A stretch of 64,000 nt of DNA from Acidobacteria bacterium UBA2161 (GTDB lineage: Bacteria > Acidobacteriota > Vicinamibacteria > Vicinamibacterales > UBA823). Within the stretch, counting starts at the first letter, position 1, and every line of letters begins with the position of its first letter. Where the stretch lies: NCBI GenBank assembly GCA_002328835.1, contig DCWN01000023.1:19498-83497 (forward strand), given 5' to 3'. The position numbers and the translations under genes were made by a program. The notes below the pieces were generated by a model. It was not told where the DNA came from. It ran no database searches and worked only from the letters and a program-made list of their open reading frames with translations. This document shows, piece after piece, positions 1-8,154 of the stretch.

Positions 1-56
1 GCCTTCGCCCTCCGGGCTTCGGCGCGGCTGGCCGCCCAGCGGGTGTTGCCTGTCGC

Positions 57-275
57 TCAGCCGTTCATCATCGCCACTGGGAACTTGAACTTCACGCAGC
101 CTTCCACCGGGCATTCCACCCGACAGACGCCGCACCACCAGCACTCGTCGGCGTACTCGACGACCGCCTTGTCGCCTTCCATCCTCAGCACGTCGCCGGG
201 GCACAGGTCGACGCAGACGACGCATCCGATGCACGTGTCGCCAATCTGCGGTCCGTCGGTCAACTGATCCGCCAT
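57..275 (-). CDS. Dicluster 4Fe-4S ferredoxin, AprB-like
   Basis: A small electron-transfer protein of 72 residues. Two cysteine runs are visible, CIGCVVCVDLCP near the N-terminus and CWWCGVCRVECP in the second half; each has the CxxCxxCxxxCP pattern of a [4Fe-4S] site. It lies 15-24 bp downstream of an AprA-like flavoprotein on the same strand, so it is probably that enzyme's electron partner, as AprB is for AprA. I chose the ATG at 275 because an AAGGG motif sits about 10 nt upstream; a GTG at 284 lies almost on top of that motif. AprB proper is about twice as long, so this is only an AprB-like ferredoxin. Stop is TGA. Bases 1-56 beyond it hold no gene that I can see, only a GC-rich TTCG-containing stretch. 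Confidence 0.85.
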   Translation of the reverse strand: MADQLTDGPQIGDTCIGCVVCVDLCPGDVLRMEGDKAVVEYADECWWCGVCRVECPVEGCVKFKFPVAMMNG

Positions 276-299
276 ATCGTTCACACCCTTGTGCTGGCC

Positions 300-1961
300 C
301 TAGGAGAACGGCCTGAATTCGGTCGTGATGCTCTCATTCGATTTCTGAACGACGATCTGCCCGTTCCACTCGGCGTCGTTCTGCTCGGGATAGTCGAGTC
401 GGTAGTGGTACGGGATGAAGCGGCTCTCGCGCCTGGCCTGCGCGGCCTTGGCCATGATCTCACCGACGGTCACGAGGGTCTCGGTCTCCAGCCCTCGGAC
501 CAGTTCGTGCGGGTTGGCGGCCTTCAGGTTCGAGAGTTCGCCTTTGAGCCGTTCGATCTTCCGCGCGGCAGTCTTCAGCCCGATCTCGGTACGCATCGGC
601 CCCACGTACTGTTTCATGATCCGCCGCAGCACATCCTCGATGTCGCGGTAATGGACGCCGGACCGTCGGTCGAGAGGCGCGAGAACGCGTGAGCGCTCGG
701 CCGCGACCTCGGCGGCGGCCAGAACATCCCCGGGGCTTCGCTTGGCGTACTGTGCGGCCGCCCGCCCAGCGGCGTAGCCTCCGGTCAGCGCCAGGTGCAC
801 GACCTTCATCTGATCGGCGCAGTCGCCCGCTGCGAACAGACCCTCGACGGTCGACATGCACTGGCTGTTGATCTTCACGCCGGAGCCCACGACCTCCAGC
901 GGCCCGGTCTGCATCCCTTCTGAGACTTCCACCTCGAACGGCTCCTCCGCAATGTCGATCCCCTTCTGCTCGAAGTAGTCGGGCAGCGTGTCCTTGTCGG
1001 TGCCGATCGTCGTCTTCAGCTGGTGCAGGTTGTCGGCGGGGAGCTTCGTGCAGTCGAGGAAGAGCGGCCCCCGGCCTTCCGCGCCTTCCGTCAAGCAGGC
1101 GTGGACCAGGACATTGCGCGGCGCCCTGTCGCCGAGCTTGTGGTACTTCGTCATGAACGGTTCACCCAGGGCGTTGATGAACGTGGCGCCTTCGCCGGTG
1201 AAGGCATTGAGCCCGGGCGCGCTGAAGCCTTTCGGGACGATCGTCATCCGCACGTATTCCATGTTCGCCAGCTCCGCGCCGGCGTCGAACGCGAGCGCCT
1301 GGGCGGCGCCGGTGTCGTACGGACAGAGCCAGGTGTTGAACGGCATGCCGGTCGGCGTCTCGTACAGCCGATTGGTGGCCCCGGTGGCCACGACAACCGC
1401 CGGGCACCGGATGGCCACGAACTCTCCGGTGCGGATGTTGTAGCCGCTGACACCGGCAATCCGTTTGTTCTGGATGAACAGCTTCGTGGCCGAGACGTAG
1501 TCGAGCACCTCACAGCCGAGGCGGCGGGCCTCCTGAGCCTCCAGTGGTTTGAGATTCTTGCCGTCGAAGTTGATCCAGTAGGCGCCCGGCGCGCCGAACG
1601 ATCGCGTTCGGTAGTAGGTGCCGGTCGCCGGGTCGTGCATCGGGCATCCGATCCTTTCCATCCGCTTGATGGCCGCGGCGAGCTCGTCGCAGTAGATCTT
1701 CTCGTGGACGGCGATGTCGACAGCGCCTGCGGCCGCCTTCTTGACAAACGCGAGATAGCCGTCGCGGGTGTCCCACGGTTCACCTTCGTTCAGGTAGGCG
1801 AGGCAGTGATCGACGCCGCCGCCGATCGCGCCACTACGCTCGATCCTGGCCTTCTCCATCACCACGACCCGAGCACCCTGCTCCGCCGCGCCTATCGCCA
1901 CGAAGAGACCGGCGAGGCCGCCGCCGCCGACTGCCACATCGGCTTCGATTACGTTCTCCAT
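300..1961 (-). CDS. FAD-dependent oxidoreductase, fumarate reductase/AprA-like
   Basis: A 553-residue flavoprotein of the fumarate reductase/succinate dehydrogenase/AprA superfamily. The N-terminal dinucleotide fold is clear (ADVAVGGGGLAGL, residues 7-19), a second FAD segment reads VVVATGATNRLY, and VEGLFAAGDCAD marks the C-terminal FAD site. The extended C-terminal helical region resembles AprA more than FrdA. With the downstream ferredoxin it forms a two-gene unit like aprA-aprB. Nothing nearby (no sat, qmo or dsr genes) supports dissimilatory sulfate reduction, so the substrate is unknown. It ends in TAG, and the frame after that TAG runs straight into the ferredoxin, so readthrough would make a fusion. 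The ATG at 1961 gives full length. Confidence 0.85.
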   Translation of the reverse strand: MENVIEADVAVGGGGLAGLFVAIGAAEQGARVVVMEKARIERSGAIGGGVDHCLAYLNEGEPWDTRDGYLAFVKKAAAGAVDIAVHEKIYCDELAAAIKRMERIGCPMHDPATGTYYRTRSFGAPGAYWINFDGKNLKPLEAQEARRLGCEVLDYVSATKLFIQNKRIAGVSGYNIRTGEFVAIRCPAVVVATGATNRLYETPTGMPFNTWLCPYDTGAAQALAFDAGAELANMEYVRMTIVPKGFSAPGLNAFTGEGATFINALGEPFMTKYHKLGDRAPRNVLVHACLTEGAEGRGPLFLDCTKLPADNLHQLKTTIGTDKDTLPDYFEQKGIDIAEEPFEVEVSEGMQTGPLEVVGSGVKINSQCMSTVEGLFAAGDCADQMKVVHLALTGGYAAGRAAAQYAKRSPGDVLAAAEVAAERSRVLAPLDRRSGVHYRDIEDVLRRIMKQYVGPMRTEIGLKTAARKIERLKGELSNLKAANPHELVRGLETETLVTVGEIMAKAAQARRESRFIPYHYRLDYPEQNDAEWNGQIVVQKSNESITTEFRPFS

Positions 1962-2000
1962 CTGTCACTCCAGATCACGTTCTTCAGATCCCGCACGTCG

Positions 2001-3080
2001 TCAACCGTCTGCCAGTGCCGCGTCGAGCGTGGCCAGAAACCGATCGTTCTGTTCGGGGGTGCCGACGGTCACGCGCATCGAGTCGGCCAGCAGCGGGTGC
2101 CCGCGCAGCCTGCGGACGAGGACGCCCCGGTCCGCCAGCCCCGCGACCGTTCGATCGCCATGACCAGGCACCCGAATGAAGACGAAGTTCGCCGCGGACG
2201 GATAGACGTCGATGGCCGTCCGTTTCCCCAGTGCGGCAATCAGCCGCTCGCGCTCGGTCACTATCGTGTCGACCCGCGACTGCAGGGCCGGCTGGTGCCG
2301 CAGCGCGGTCAGAGCTGCCTAACATGATAGCAGGTTGAGGGTGAACGGCAGCTTGGCCTTCGAGATCTCCCCGACCAGGGTCGGCGCGCCGAGGAGGTAG
2401 CCGACGCGGATGCCGGCCAGGCTCATCGCCTTGGAGAAGGTCCGCAGCAACAGCAGGTTGTCGTGCCGATCCAAGAACGCACGGAAGCTGCCATCCGAGA
2501 ACTCATAGTAGGCTTCGTCGACGAGCACGATGCCCTTGTAATCGTCGAGGATGGCCTCGAGTCCATCAGGAGCGATCACCGATCCCGTCGGATTGTTCGG
2601 GTTGCAGATCACGACCAGTGACGGTTCGGTGCGAGCGATCTCCCGGCGGATGAGATCCGAGTCGAATGCCAGCCGCGCGTCCAGCGGAACGCCGACCAAT
2701 TCAGCCCCGAGCAGTCGGCAGAGCCGGTCGTATAGCGGAAAACTCGGCTGCACGGTCAGGACGCGCCCGCCCACGGCGGCCGAAGCGAGGATCGTCGCAT
2801 GCAGCAGTTCGTTCGAGCCGTTGCCCACGAGGAGCCCATCGGCCGGCCAGCCGGTCAGGGCCGCGAGCCCGTCGAGCAGGGCGGCGGGTCGCACCTAGTG
2901 GTAGCGCTCCCAGTGTACGGCGGCGGCGTGTTCGAAGGTCTCCCGCTTCAACGGCTCCGGGAAGTCGTACGCGTTCTCGTTCTGATCGAGCTTGACGTCG
3001 GCGTCTGGGTTGACGTCGTAGTAGCCAGAGAGGGCGCGGACGGTCTGACGGATCCTCTCGACGGCGGCGTTGGTCGTCAT
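2001..3080 (-). pseudogene. hisC: Histidinol-phosphate aminotransferase homologue with two in-frame TAG codons
   Basis: Read through, this is a normal-length 359-residue class I/II PLP aminotransferase of HisC type. It shows KLDQNENAYDFPEP near the start, GNGSNELLH, CNPNNPTG, VLVDEAYYEF, RTFSKAMSLAGIRVGY (the Schiff-base lysine is in TFSKA) and a C-terminal SMRVTVGTPEQN. HisC makes histidinol phosphate from imidazole-acetol phosphate. Two TAG codons interrupt it, at codon 62 (2895-2897, between ERYH and VRPAALL) and codon 254 (2319-2321, between LNLLSC and AALTAL). The frame is otherwise unbroken, with no indel. It is either a recent pseudogene, a sequencing artefact, or read through. It lies 40 bp upstream of the flavoprotein on the same strand. 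Confidence 0.8.
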
Positions 3081-3301
3081 GAATGTGTGGTCGCGAATTA
3101 CGCCGTGACGAGCGTTCTGGTGTGCGGGCCGGTCATCCAGTGAGTTCCTTAAGTACTGTGCCCGGGACTCAGGATCAAGCAAATTACCCCACGAACATGG
3201 CGCAGATCACGAATTTTCTCCATCTGCACCAGTTCGTTGGCGATCTCGACTGTCGGACCGGCGCCTCCGGATCCGGTATTCTTGGCGTCCCGAAGCCGAT
3301 C

Positions 3302-4237
3302 ATGGTCAGCGTCAACCGAACATTCTTCCGCCGGGCGCTCGCCGTTGCGGCCTACCTGGTCGTGGCGGCATCGGTGAGTGCCCAGACGACCCCCGAGTTC
3401 GCGGATCGCTTCGTTGCGATGACGGCCGTGACCGGCTACGAGCAGCGGATGGCGGAGACGCTCGTCGACTGGCTGCCGTTTGCCGACCGCGACCGTGCCG
3501 GCAACGTCGTGGCGGTGATCGGATCGGGAAGTCCGGTGCGCCTGGCCGTCTGCCCGATGGACGAGCGCGGCTACATCGTCGGTCGGATCCTGGACGACGG
3601 GTTCCTCACGCTGCGTCGCGTGGGCGGCGGCGGGCCACTCTTCGACCAGGGTCTCGAAGGACACCGCGTGGCGGTCTGGACCGACGGCGGGCCGGTGCCC
3701 GGCGTCGTGTCGATTCCCTCGACCCACCTCGGCCGCGGACGGGCGTCGCAGCCCGACCGTCCGTTCGACGTCGACGACGCGATCATCGATGTCGGCGCGG
3801 ACTCGGCGGCCGATGTCGCGGCGCTTGGCGTCCGCGTGCTCGACGCGGTCGCGCTCGCCAAGCGGGCCCACCGCTACGGCGAGTCACTTCTCGCCGGGCC
3901 TGAGGCGGGGCGCCGCGCAGGCTGTGCCGCCCTCGCCCGTGCCGCGTCGACGGTCGCCTCGGGCGAGGTGCTCGGCACTGTCGTCATCGCATTCGTCGTC
4001 GAGAGCTACCTCAGACACTCTGGGCTGCGGGTGGTGGCTCGGACGCACGGGCCGTTCTCGGCAACGTGGCTGATCGACTACGAGGTTCCGGACCGTGCGC
4101 TCGGCGAGGACTTCGGCGGTGTGGAGCGGTCGCGGTTGCCGGTGCGCTTCGAGGCGACGCCGGTCGAGACCGTGGACCTCGTCGATGCCGACGCGCTGTC
4201 CGATCGGCTCATCGCCTGGGCAGGGACGCAGCCATGA
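3302..4237 (+). CDS. M42-like secreted protein with degenerate metal ligands (putative pseudoenzyme)
   Basis: A 311-residue protein with an N-terminal signal peptide (FFRRALAVAAYLVVAASVSAQ) and the fold signature of M42 aminopeptidases, but the metal site looks lost. The HxDE motif reads CPMDERG (Cys at residue 84 in place of His), the DDRAG motif reads PEAGRRAG, the catalytic EE is replaced around FVVESYLRHSGL, and the C-terminal SHxxE is absent. Its TGA overlaps the ATG of the next gene (ATGA), which encodes an intact M42 member, so the two are translationally coupled and may form a complex. I chose the ATG at 3302 because it precedes the signal peptide directly. The 3081-3301 gap upstream, between divergent genes, shows nothing I can name. 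Confidence 0.75.
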   Translation: MVSVNRTFFRRALAVAAYLVVAASVSAQTTPEFADRFVAMTAVTGYEQRMAETLVDWLPFADRDRAGNVVAVIGSGSPVRLAVCPMDERGYIVGRILDDGFLTLRRVGGGGPLFDQGLEGHRVAVWTDGGPVPGVVSIPSTHLGRGRASQPDRPFDVDDAIIDVGADSAADVAALGVRVLDAVALAKRAHRYGESLLAGPEAGRRAGCAALARAASTVASGEVLGTVVIAFVVESYLRHSGLRVVARTHGPFSATWLIDYEVPDRALGEDFGGVERSRLPVRFEATPVETVDLVDADALSDRLIAWAGTQP

Positions 4238-5355
4238 GCATGAACGCGAAGCGGCATGTTCGCCTGTCGCTGGCCTGGCTCACGCTGCTCATTTTCTGGG
4301 CGGGCGGTCGTGTCTCGGCGCAGGTGACGCCCGACCGGGTCGAACGCGTGGCGGAGGTGCTCGAAGAGTTGATCGAAACCTACGGCGTGTCGGGAGATGA
4401 AGAGCGGGTCCGCGACGTCGTCGTGCGTCAGTTGCCCGAGTGGGCCGAGCCCGAGATCGACGACGTCGGCAATCTTTGGGTCAGAGCTGGCCAGGGCGAT
4501 CCGGTCGTCGTCTTCATCGCCCACCTGGACGAGGTGGGTTTTCAGATTACGGAGATCCTGGCTGACGGGACGGCACAACTGCGGACGCGCGGCGGCTTCT
4601 ATCCAAATCTGTGGGAGGCGACACCAGCGCTCATACACACCGGTGCCGGGCCGGTGCCGGCCATCTTCATGCCGCGCGACACGGTGGCGGATCCGCCGGC
4701 CCGACGACCGCCCGACGGTTTCCGGCTGAGTGCTGGCACGGCGACGCGCGCCGCGACCGAGGCGTTGGGGATCCGTGTGGGTGACACGGTCTCGAATCCG
4801 AAGGAGTTCGTCCGCCTCGGCGCGACCCGGGCGACGGCGCGGTCATTCGACGATCGCGCCGGTTCGACGGCGCAACTGCTGGCGGTACAGGCGCTCGATC
4901 TCGATGCCCTCGACCACGAAGTCATCTTCATCTGGTCGGTGCAGGAGGAGGCCGGGCTCGTTGGAGCAGGAGTGGCCGCCGACGCCCCCGGCTTCACGCC
5001 GGCCCGCGTGCACGCCATCGATACGTTCGTCTCGTCGGCCGCCCCGATCGATAGGCAGAATTTCGCCTACGCGCCGCTCGGCAGCGGGCCGGTAGCCCGC
5101 GGCGTCGACAGCAGCTCGGTCACGCCCCGCGCGGTCCTCGACGCGTTCCTCGAACTGGCCGAGGGCCACGCCCTGCCGCTCCAAGTGGGCGCGACCAACG
5201 GCGGCACCGACGGCACGCCGTTCCGTGACTGGGGCGTGCCCCACATGCCCTTCGGCTGGCCGCTCCGCTACTCGCACTCGCCGGTCGAGTTGATCGATCT
5301 GGAGGACGTGGTCGTCCTGGTCGACCTGATCAAGCTCGTCGCCGAAGAGTGGTGA
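4234..5355 (+). CDS. M42 family metallopeptidase, exported
   Basis: A 373-residue di-metal aminopeptidase of the M42 (glutamyl aminopeptidase/endoglucanase M) family, expected to remove N-terminal residues from peptides. All expected ligands are visible: AHLDEVGF (about residue 97), SFDDRAG (about 206), VQEEAGLVG (about 238), AIDTFVSS, and RYSHSPVE near the C-terminus. An N-terminal hydrophobic segment ending in VSAQ indicates export, which is unusual for M42 but common for M28-like secreted peptidases in this kind of genome. It overlaps the upstream degenerate paralogue by four bases. The gene is intact and ends in TGA. Confidence 0.88.
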   Translation: MSMNAKRHVRLSLAWLTLLIFWAGGRVSAQVTPDRVERVAEVLEELIETYGVSGDEERVRDVVVRQLPEWAEPEIDDVGNLWVRAGQGDPVVVFIAHLDEVGFQITEILADGTAQLRTRGGFYPNLWEATPALIHTGAGPVPAIFMPRDTVADPPARRPPDGFRLSAGTATRAATEALGIRVGDTVSNPKEFVRLGATRATARSFDDRAGSTAQLLAVQALDLDALDHEVIFIWSVQEEAGLVGAGVAADAPGFTPARVHAIDTFVSSAAPIDRQNFAYAPLGSGPVARGVDSSSVTPRAVLDAFLELAEGHALPLQVGATNGGTDGTPFRDWGVPHMPFGWPLRYSHSPVELIDLEDVVVLVDLIKLVAEEW

Positions 5356-5395
5356 CCGGGGCCGGGCGCAATGCCCACCTTCGCGCCGAGGGATC

Positions 5396-7759
5396 CTAGA
5401 ACCGAATCAACTTCGTCAGCTTGATCGCGAAGCCCCGGTTGATCAGCTCGGGGAAGCCGTCGATCAGGGTGTCGCGAGCCTCCGTGTAGACGACGAAGAG
5501 GTCGCTGCCGGGCGTGTATTCCCACCGATAGCGGACGTTCGTGCCCACCGCGTCCGACGCCGAACTGTACTGCGTCAGCGCTTCGACGAACATCCGCGGC
5601 GACATCGTATAGATGACGCGTGCCCTGGCGATCTGCGTCGTGAAGCTGCCCTGGGGCAGGTCGATGACGTTCACTGCCACGCTCGGCTCGATCCCCAGCT
5701 TCGTCGAGAGCTTCAGGCGGCCGCTGAAGCTGGCTTCTGATCGTTCGCCGCCGAAGAACGTGCCGGTCTGGACGGCGAGTGTTCCGGAGAGCGGCCGGTG
5801 CGTTCGGAGCATGTAGCGCGATTGCACCGTCTGGAAGTCGTAGCCGCCCACCGGGATGACGATGCCGTCGGTGATCTCGAACGGCTCGGTCAAGAACTCG
5901 TAGTTCTGCGAGTAGCTGTTGCGCCAGGTCTCGCCGTTCTCGAACTGGATATTGAACTCCGCTTTGACCTCACGCGTTTCGACAATGCCGGTCGAATCGC
6001 CCTCGTAGTAGTCGAGGCTGGTCCGCAGCGTGTACTTGCGGACCAGATCGCTCGAAAGATGCCGTGGGCTGAAGTAGGCCTGCCCGAAACTCCTTCGAAA
6101 ATCTTGCCGCCGCATGAAGCCGATTTCCGGATTGAAGTTCTTGCCGACGCGCAGATGTTCCGCCGCGAACCCGTAGCGGTCACCCGTATTCTCGGCCCGC
6201 GCACGGTAGCTCGTGTCATCATCGGAGCGACCCTCGGTGCGCGTCTGGGCGTAGTAGGCGTCGATGAAGAAGTTCGAGAAGAACGCGAGGCGGGTGTCGA
6301 GGCCCCAGACCGAGTTTGTTCCCGGGCTATCGACCGCCTGCGAACGGTGGGTCCCGATGACGCCGATCGTCGAGCGGTCGAGGAAGTCCCGCTTCAGCCG
6401 GACCACCGAGAAGTTTGTCGATTCGACGAGCGTCTTGGGATCCTCGTCGGTCTGAATGTTCAGAAGACCGATTGTGTAGGGTCCGGCACGACCGGTCACC
6501 CGGCCGCCGGCGATGATCGGCACCTCCTGCCCCTCGCTCAGGCCGATCCGCCGGCTGAAGAAGAGCAGCGGCGTATCGCCCGATGGCAGACCGGAGAACC
6601 GCGGCCCCGCGCCGCCGAACGCGAAGATGTCCCGCCCTTCCAGGAAGAACGGCCGCTTCTCCGGGAAGAAGAGGCTGAACCGCGTCAGGTTCACCTGCGC
6701 CTCGTCGACCTCGACCTGTGCGAAGTCGGTGTTGTAGGTGAAATCGGCGATCAACCCCTTCGTCAGGCCGTACTTCGCGTCGAATCCGACGTCGCCCGTG
6801 AGATCGTCGGTCAACGGAGGCGTCTCGGCGAGGTCGGTCGTGAGCGTGGAGATGCCGAACGGCTTCACCTCGAGATTGATCGATTCGGTCGGCGCCTCGA
6901 GGGCGACCAGCGTGGCGGCCGACGAGAATTTCCAGACGCCCACGCGGCCGTACGACGCCGGAATCGGGCTCAGGTACGAGAGTTCCTCGTAACGCAGCAG
7001 CTTCCGGCGGACGTTGATCCCCCAGATCTGCGGCCCGCCTTCCGGGTAGCGGAGCGACTTGAACGGGATGGCCATCTCGAGGCTCCATCCGCCGTCGAAC
7101 CGCGCCGATTGCGTCTCCCACACCGTGTCCCAGTCGGGATTCTCGGCCCGCTCGTCGGTTACGAGCGCGTCGTAGAGGCCGCCCAACGAGTTGGTCTCGA
7201 AGTAGAAGCCGTTGCGCCGGTCGTAGAACGTGTCGAGCGTCAGCGTGATCGAATCGTCGCTGGCGACGCCGACGTTGCCGCGGCGCATCTCCCTGGCCAC
7301 GATCCGCTCCGGCTCGCTGTCCCAGTTCCGAACCGACAGGTAGAACGTCGTGTCGTCGAAGAAGACCCAGATCTCGGTCGGCTGCGTAGGCGGGGCGCCC
7401 TCGTCTGGCTCCTGCTGGACGAAGCCGCCGACACCGGCAACTTCGGTGTAGATGCTCTCGTCGAGACGCCCGTCGATCTGGAGCGGCGCGTCTTCGTCCA
7501 GGCGCACCGCGCGCATCGTGGTCCGCCCCTCGTCATCGCGAGCGACCATCGCCGGTGGCACCGGCGGCGGCGGGCCGAGGATCGTCCGGGTGTTGACGTC
7601 CTCCTCGGCCGTCGGACGTTGGACGAACGTCAGCTGGGCGTGTGCGAACTGAGCGGAGAGGACACAGCCGCCGCAGACGAGCGCCGCGATCCGAACGAGG
7701 CAGCCCATTCGAGGAAGCCACCGGTCGCGCCCGCGAGGGGCGCTGGGCGTTGACGACAT
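5396..7759 (-). CDS. DUF5916 outer-membrane protein with N-terminal CBM9-like domain
   Basis: A 787-residue exported protein. A signal peptide is visible (MGCLVRIAALVCGGCVLSAQFAHAQ), preceded by 17 residues if the first ATG is used; the ATG at 7708 is an alternative start. Residues of about 60-250 (APLQIDGRLDESIYTEVAGVGGF through WSLEMAIPFKSLRY) match the carbohydrate-binding family 9-like domain that leads DUF5916 proteins. The rest is rich in alternating aromatic strands typical of an outer-membrane beta-barrel and ends in KLTKLIRF, the usual Phe-terminated barrel end. Function is unknown; surface binding or export linked to carbohydrate or metalloprotein handling has been suggested for such proteins. 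It lies 6 bp after the kinase remnant. Confidence 0.88.
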   Translation of the reverse strand: MSSTPSAPRGRDRWLPRMGCLVRIAALVCGGCVLSAQFAHAQLTFVQRPTAEEDVNTRTILGPPPPVPPAMVARDDEGRTTMRAVRLDEDAPLQIDGRLDESIYTEVAGVGGFVQQEPDEGAPPTQPTEIWVFFDDTTFYLSVRNWDSEPERIVAREMRRGNVGVASDDSITLTLDTFYDRRNGFYFETNSLGGLYDALVTDERAENPDWDTVWETQSARFDGGWSLEMAIPFKSLRYPEGGPQIWGINVRRKLLRYEELSYLSPIPASYGRVGVWKFSSAATLVALEAPTESINLEVKPFGISTLTTDLAETPPLTDDLTGDVGFDAKYGLTKGLIADFTYNTDFAQVEVDEAQVNLTRFSLFFPEKRPFFLEGRDIFAFGGAGPRFSGLPSGDTPLLFFSRRIGLSEGQEVPIIAGGRVTGRAGPYTIGLLNIQTDEDPKTLVESTNFSVVRLKRDFLDRSTIGVIGTHRSQAVDSPGTNSVWGLDTRLAFFSNFFIDAYYAQTRTEGRSDDDTSYRARAENTGDRYGFAAEHLRVGKNFNPEIGFMRRQDFRRSFGQAYFSPRHLSSDLVRKYTLRTSLDYYEGDSTGIVETREVKAEFNIQFENGETWRNSYSQNYEFLTEPFEITDGIVIPVGGYDFQTVQSRYMLRTHRPLSGTLAVQTGTFFGGERSEASFSGRLKLSTKLGIEPSVAVNVIDLPQGSFTTQIARARVIYTMSPRMFVEALTQYSSASDAVGTNVRYRWEYTPGSDLFVVYTEARDTLIDGFPELINRGFAIKLTKLIRF

Positions 7760-7764
7760 GGGGA

Positions 7765-8110
7765 TTAGGGAATCGGGACGCGCTGCTTGAGTTCCTCCGT
7801 CCAGTGCAAGATCAGGCGGAGCTCTGGCTCGGACATGTCGTCTGTCTCTACCTGCCTCTCCATCAGGAAGCGCTGTCCATCAGGCGACACGTCGTAGTAG
7901 GTCTGGTAGTTACCGGACGCAAACCCCGGACCTGTCTCGAACAGCAGGCGTGGCGTTCCAACTCTGAACGGATCTGACGTGACGTCCACGACCATCATCT
8001 GTCGGCCGATTCGATAAAACAGCTCTCGCCCATGCCGCCTGCGCCGATGGGGACTTCGATCCGGTACGGGCCGAGGCGAGTGCCTTGCTGCAGGGCCATG
8101 GTTGGGGCAA
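7765..8110 (-). pseudogene. Serine/threonine kinase (TolB-type C-terminus) with large internal deletion
   Basis: Only the two ends of an Acidobacteria-style protein kinase remain. The start encodes MALQQGTRLGPYRIEVPIGAGGMGE, the N-lobe with its glycine loop. The next bases, in a different frame, encode ELFYRIGRQMMVVDVTSDPF and continue to YYDVSPDGQRFLM and LHWTEELKQRVP, the normal last roughly 90 residues of the TolB/WD40-like sensor end. In intact relatives these pieces are separated by about 700-800 residues. The junction near 8034-8038 contains GAG, which would occur at both ends (GMGE and ELFYR), so a short direct repeat could have mediated the deletion. The frame is not preserved, so the product would be about 35 residues. 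A TATAATC motif remains 24 bp upstream. Confidence 0.8.
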
Positions 8111-8132
8111 CGTTGCGCCCGAACGCTGTCCG

Positions 8133-8139
8133 GATTATA
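8133..8139 (-). promoter_or_regulatory. TATAATC -10 motif upstream of the kinase remnant
   Basis: TATAATC on the minus strand, 22-24 bp upstream of the ATG at 8110. There is no recognisable -35. It is the same heptamer found upstream of five other starts in the window. Confidence 0.4.
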
Positions 8140-8154
8140 GCGCTTCGGGCGCCG

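Noticed and set aside
57..1961. True adenylylsulfate reductase (aprAB)
   Set aside because: The ferredoxin is about half the length of AprB and there are no sat, qmo or dsr genes in view; only AprA/AprB-like can be supported.
5798..7753. A 651-codon plus-strand open frame opposite the DUF5916 gene
   Set aside because: No motif; it is the complement of a clear outer-membrane protein gene.
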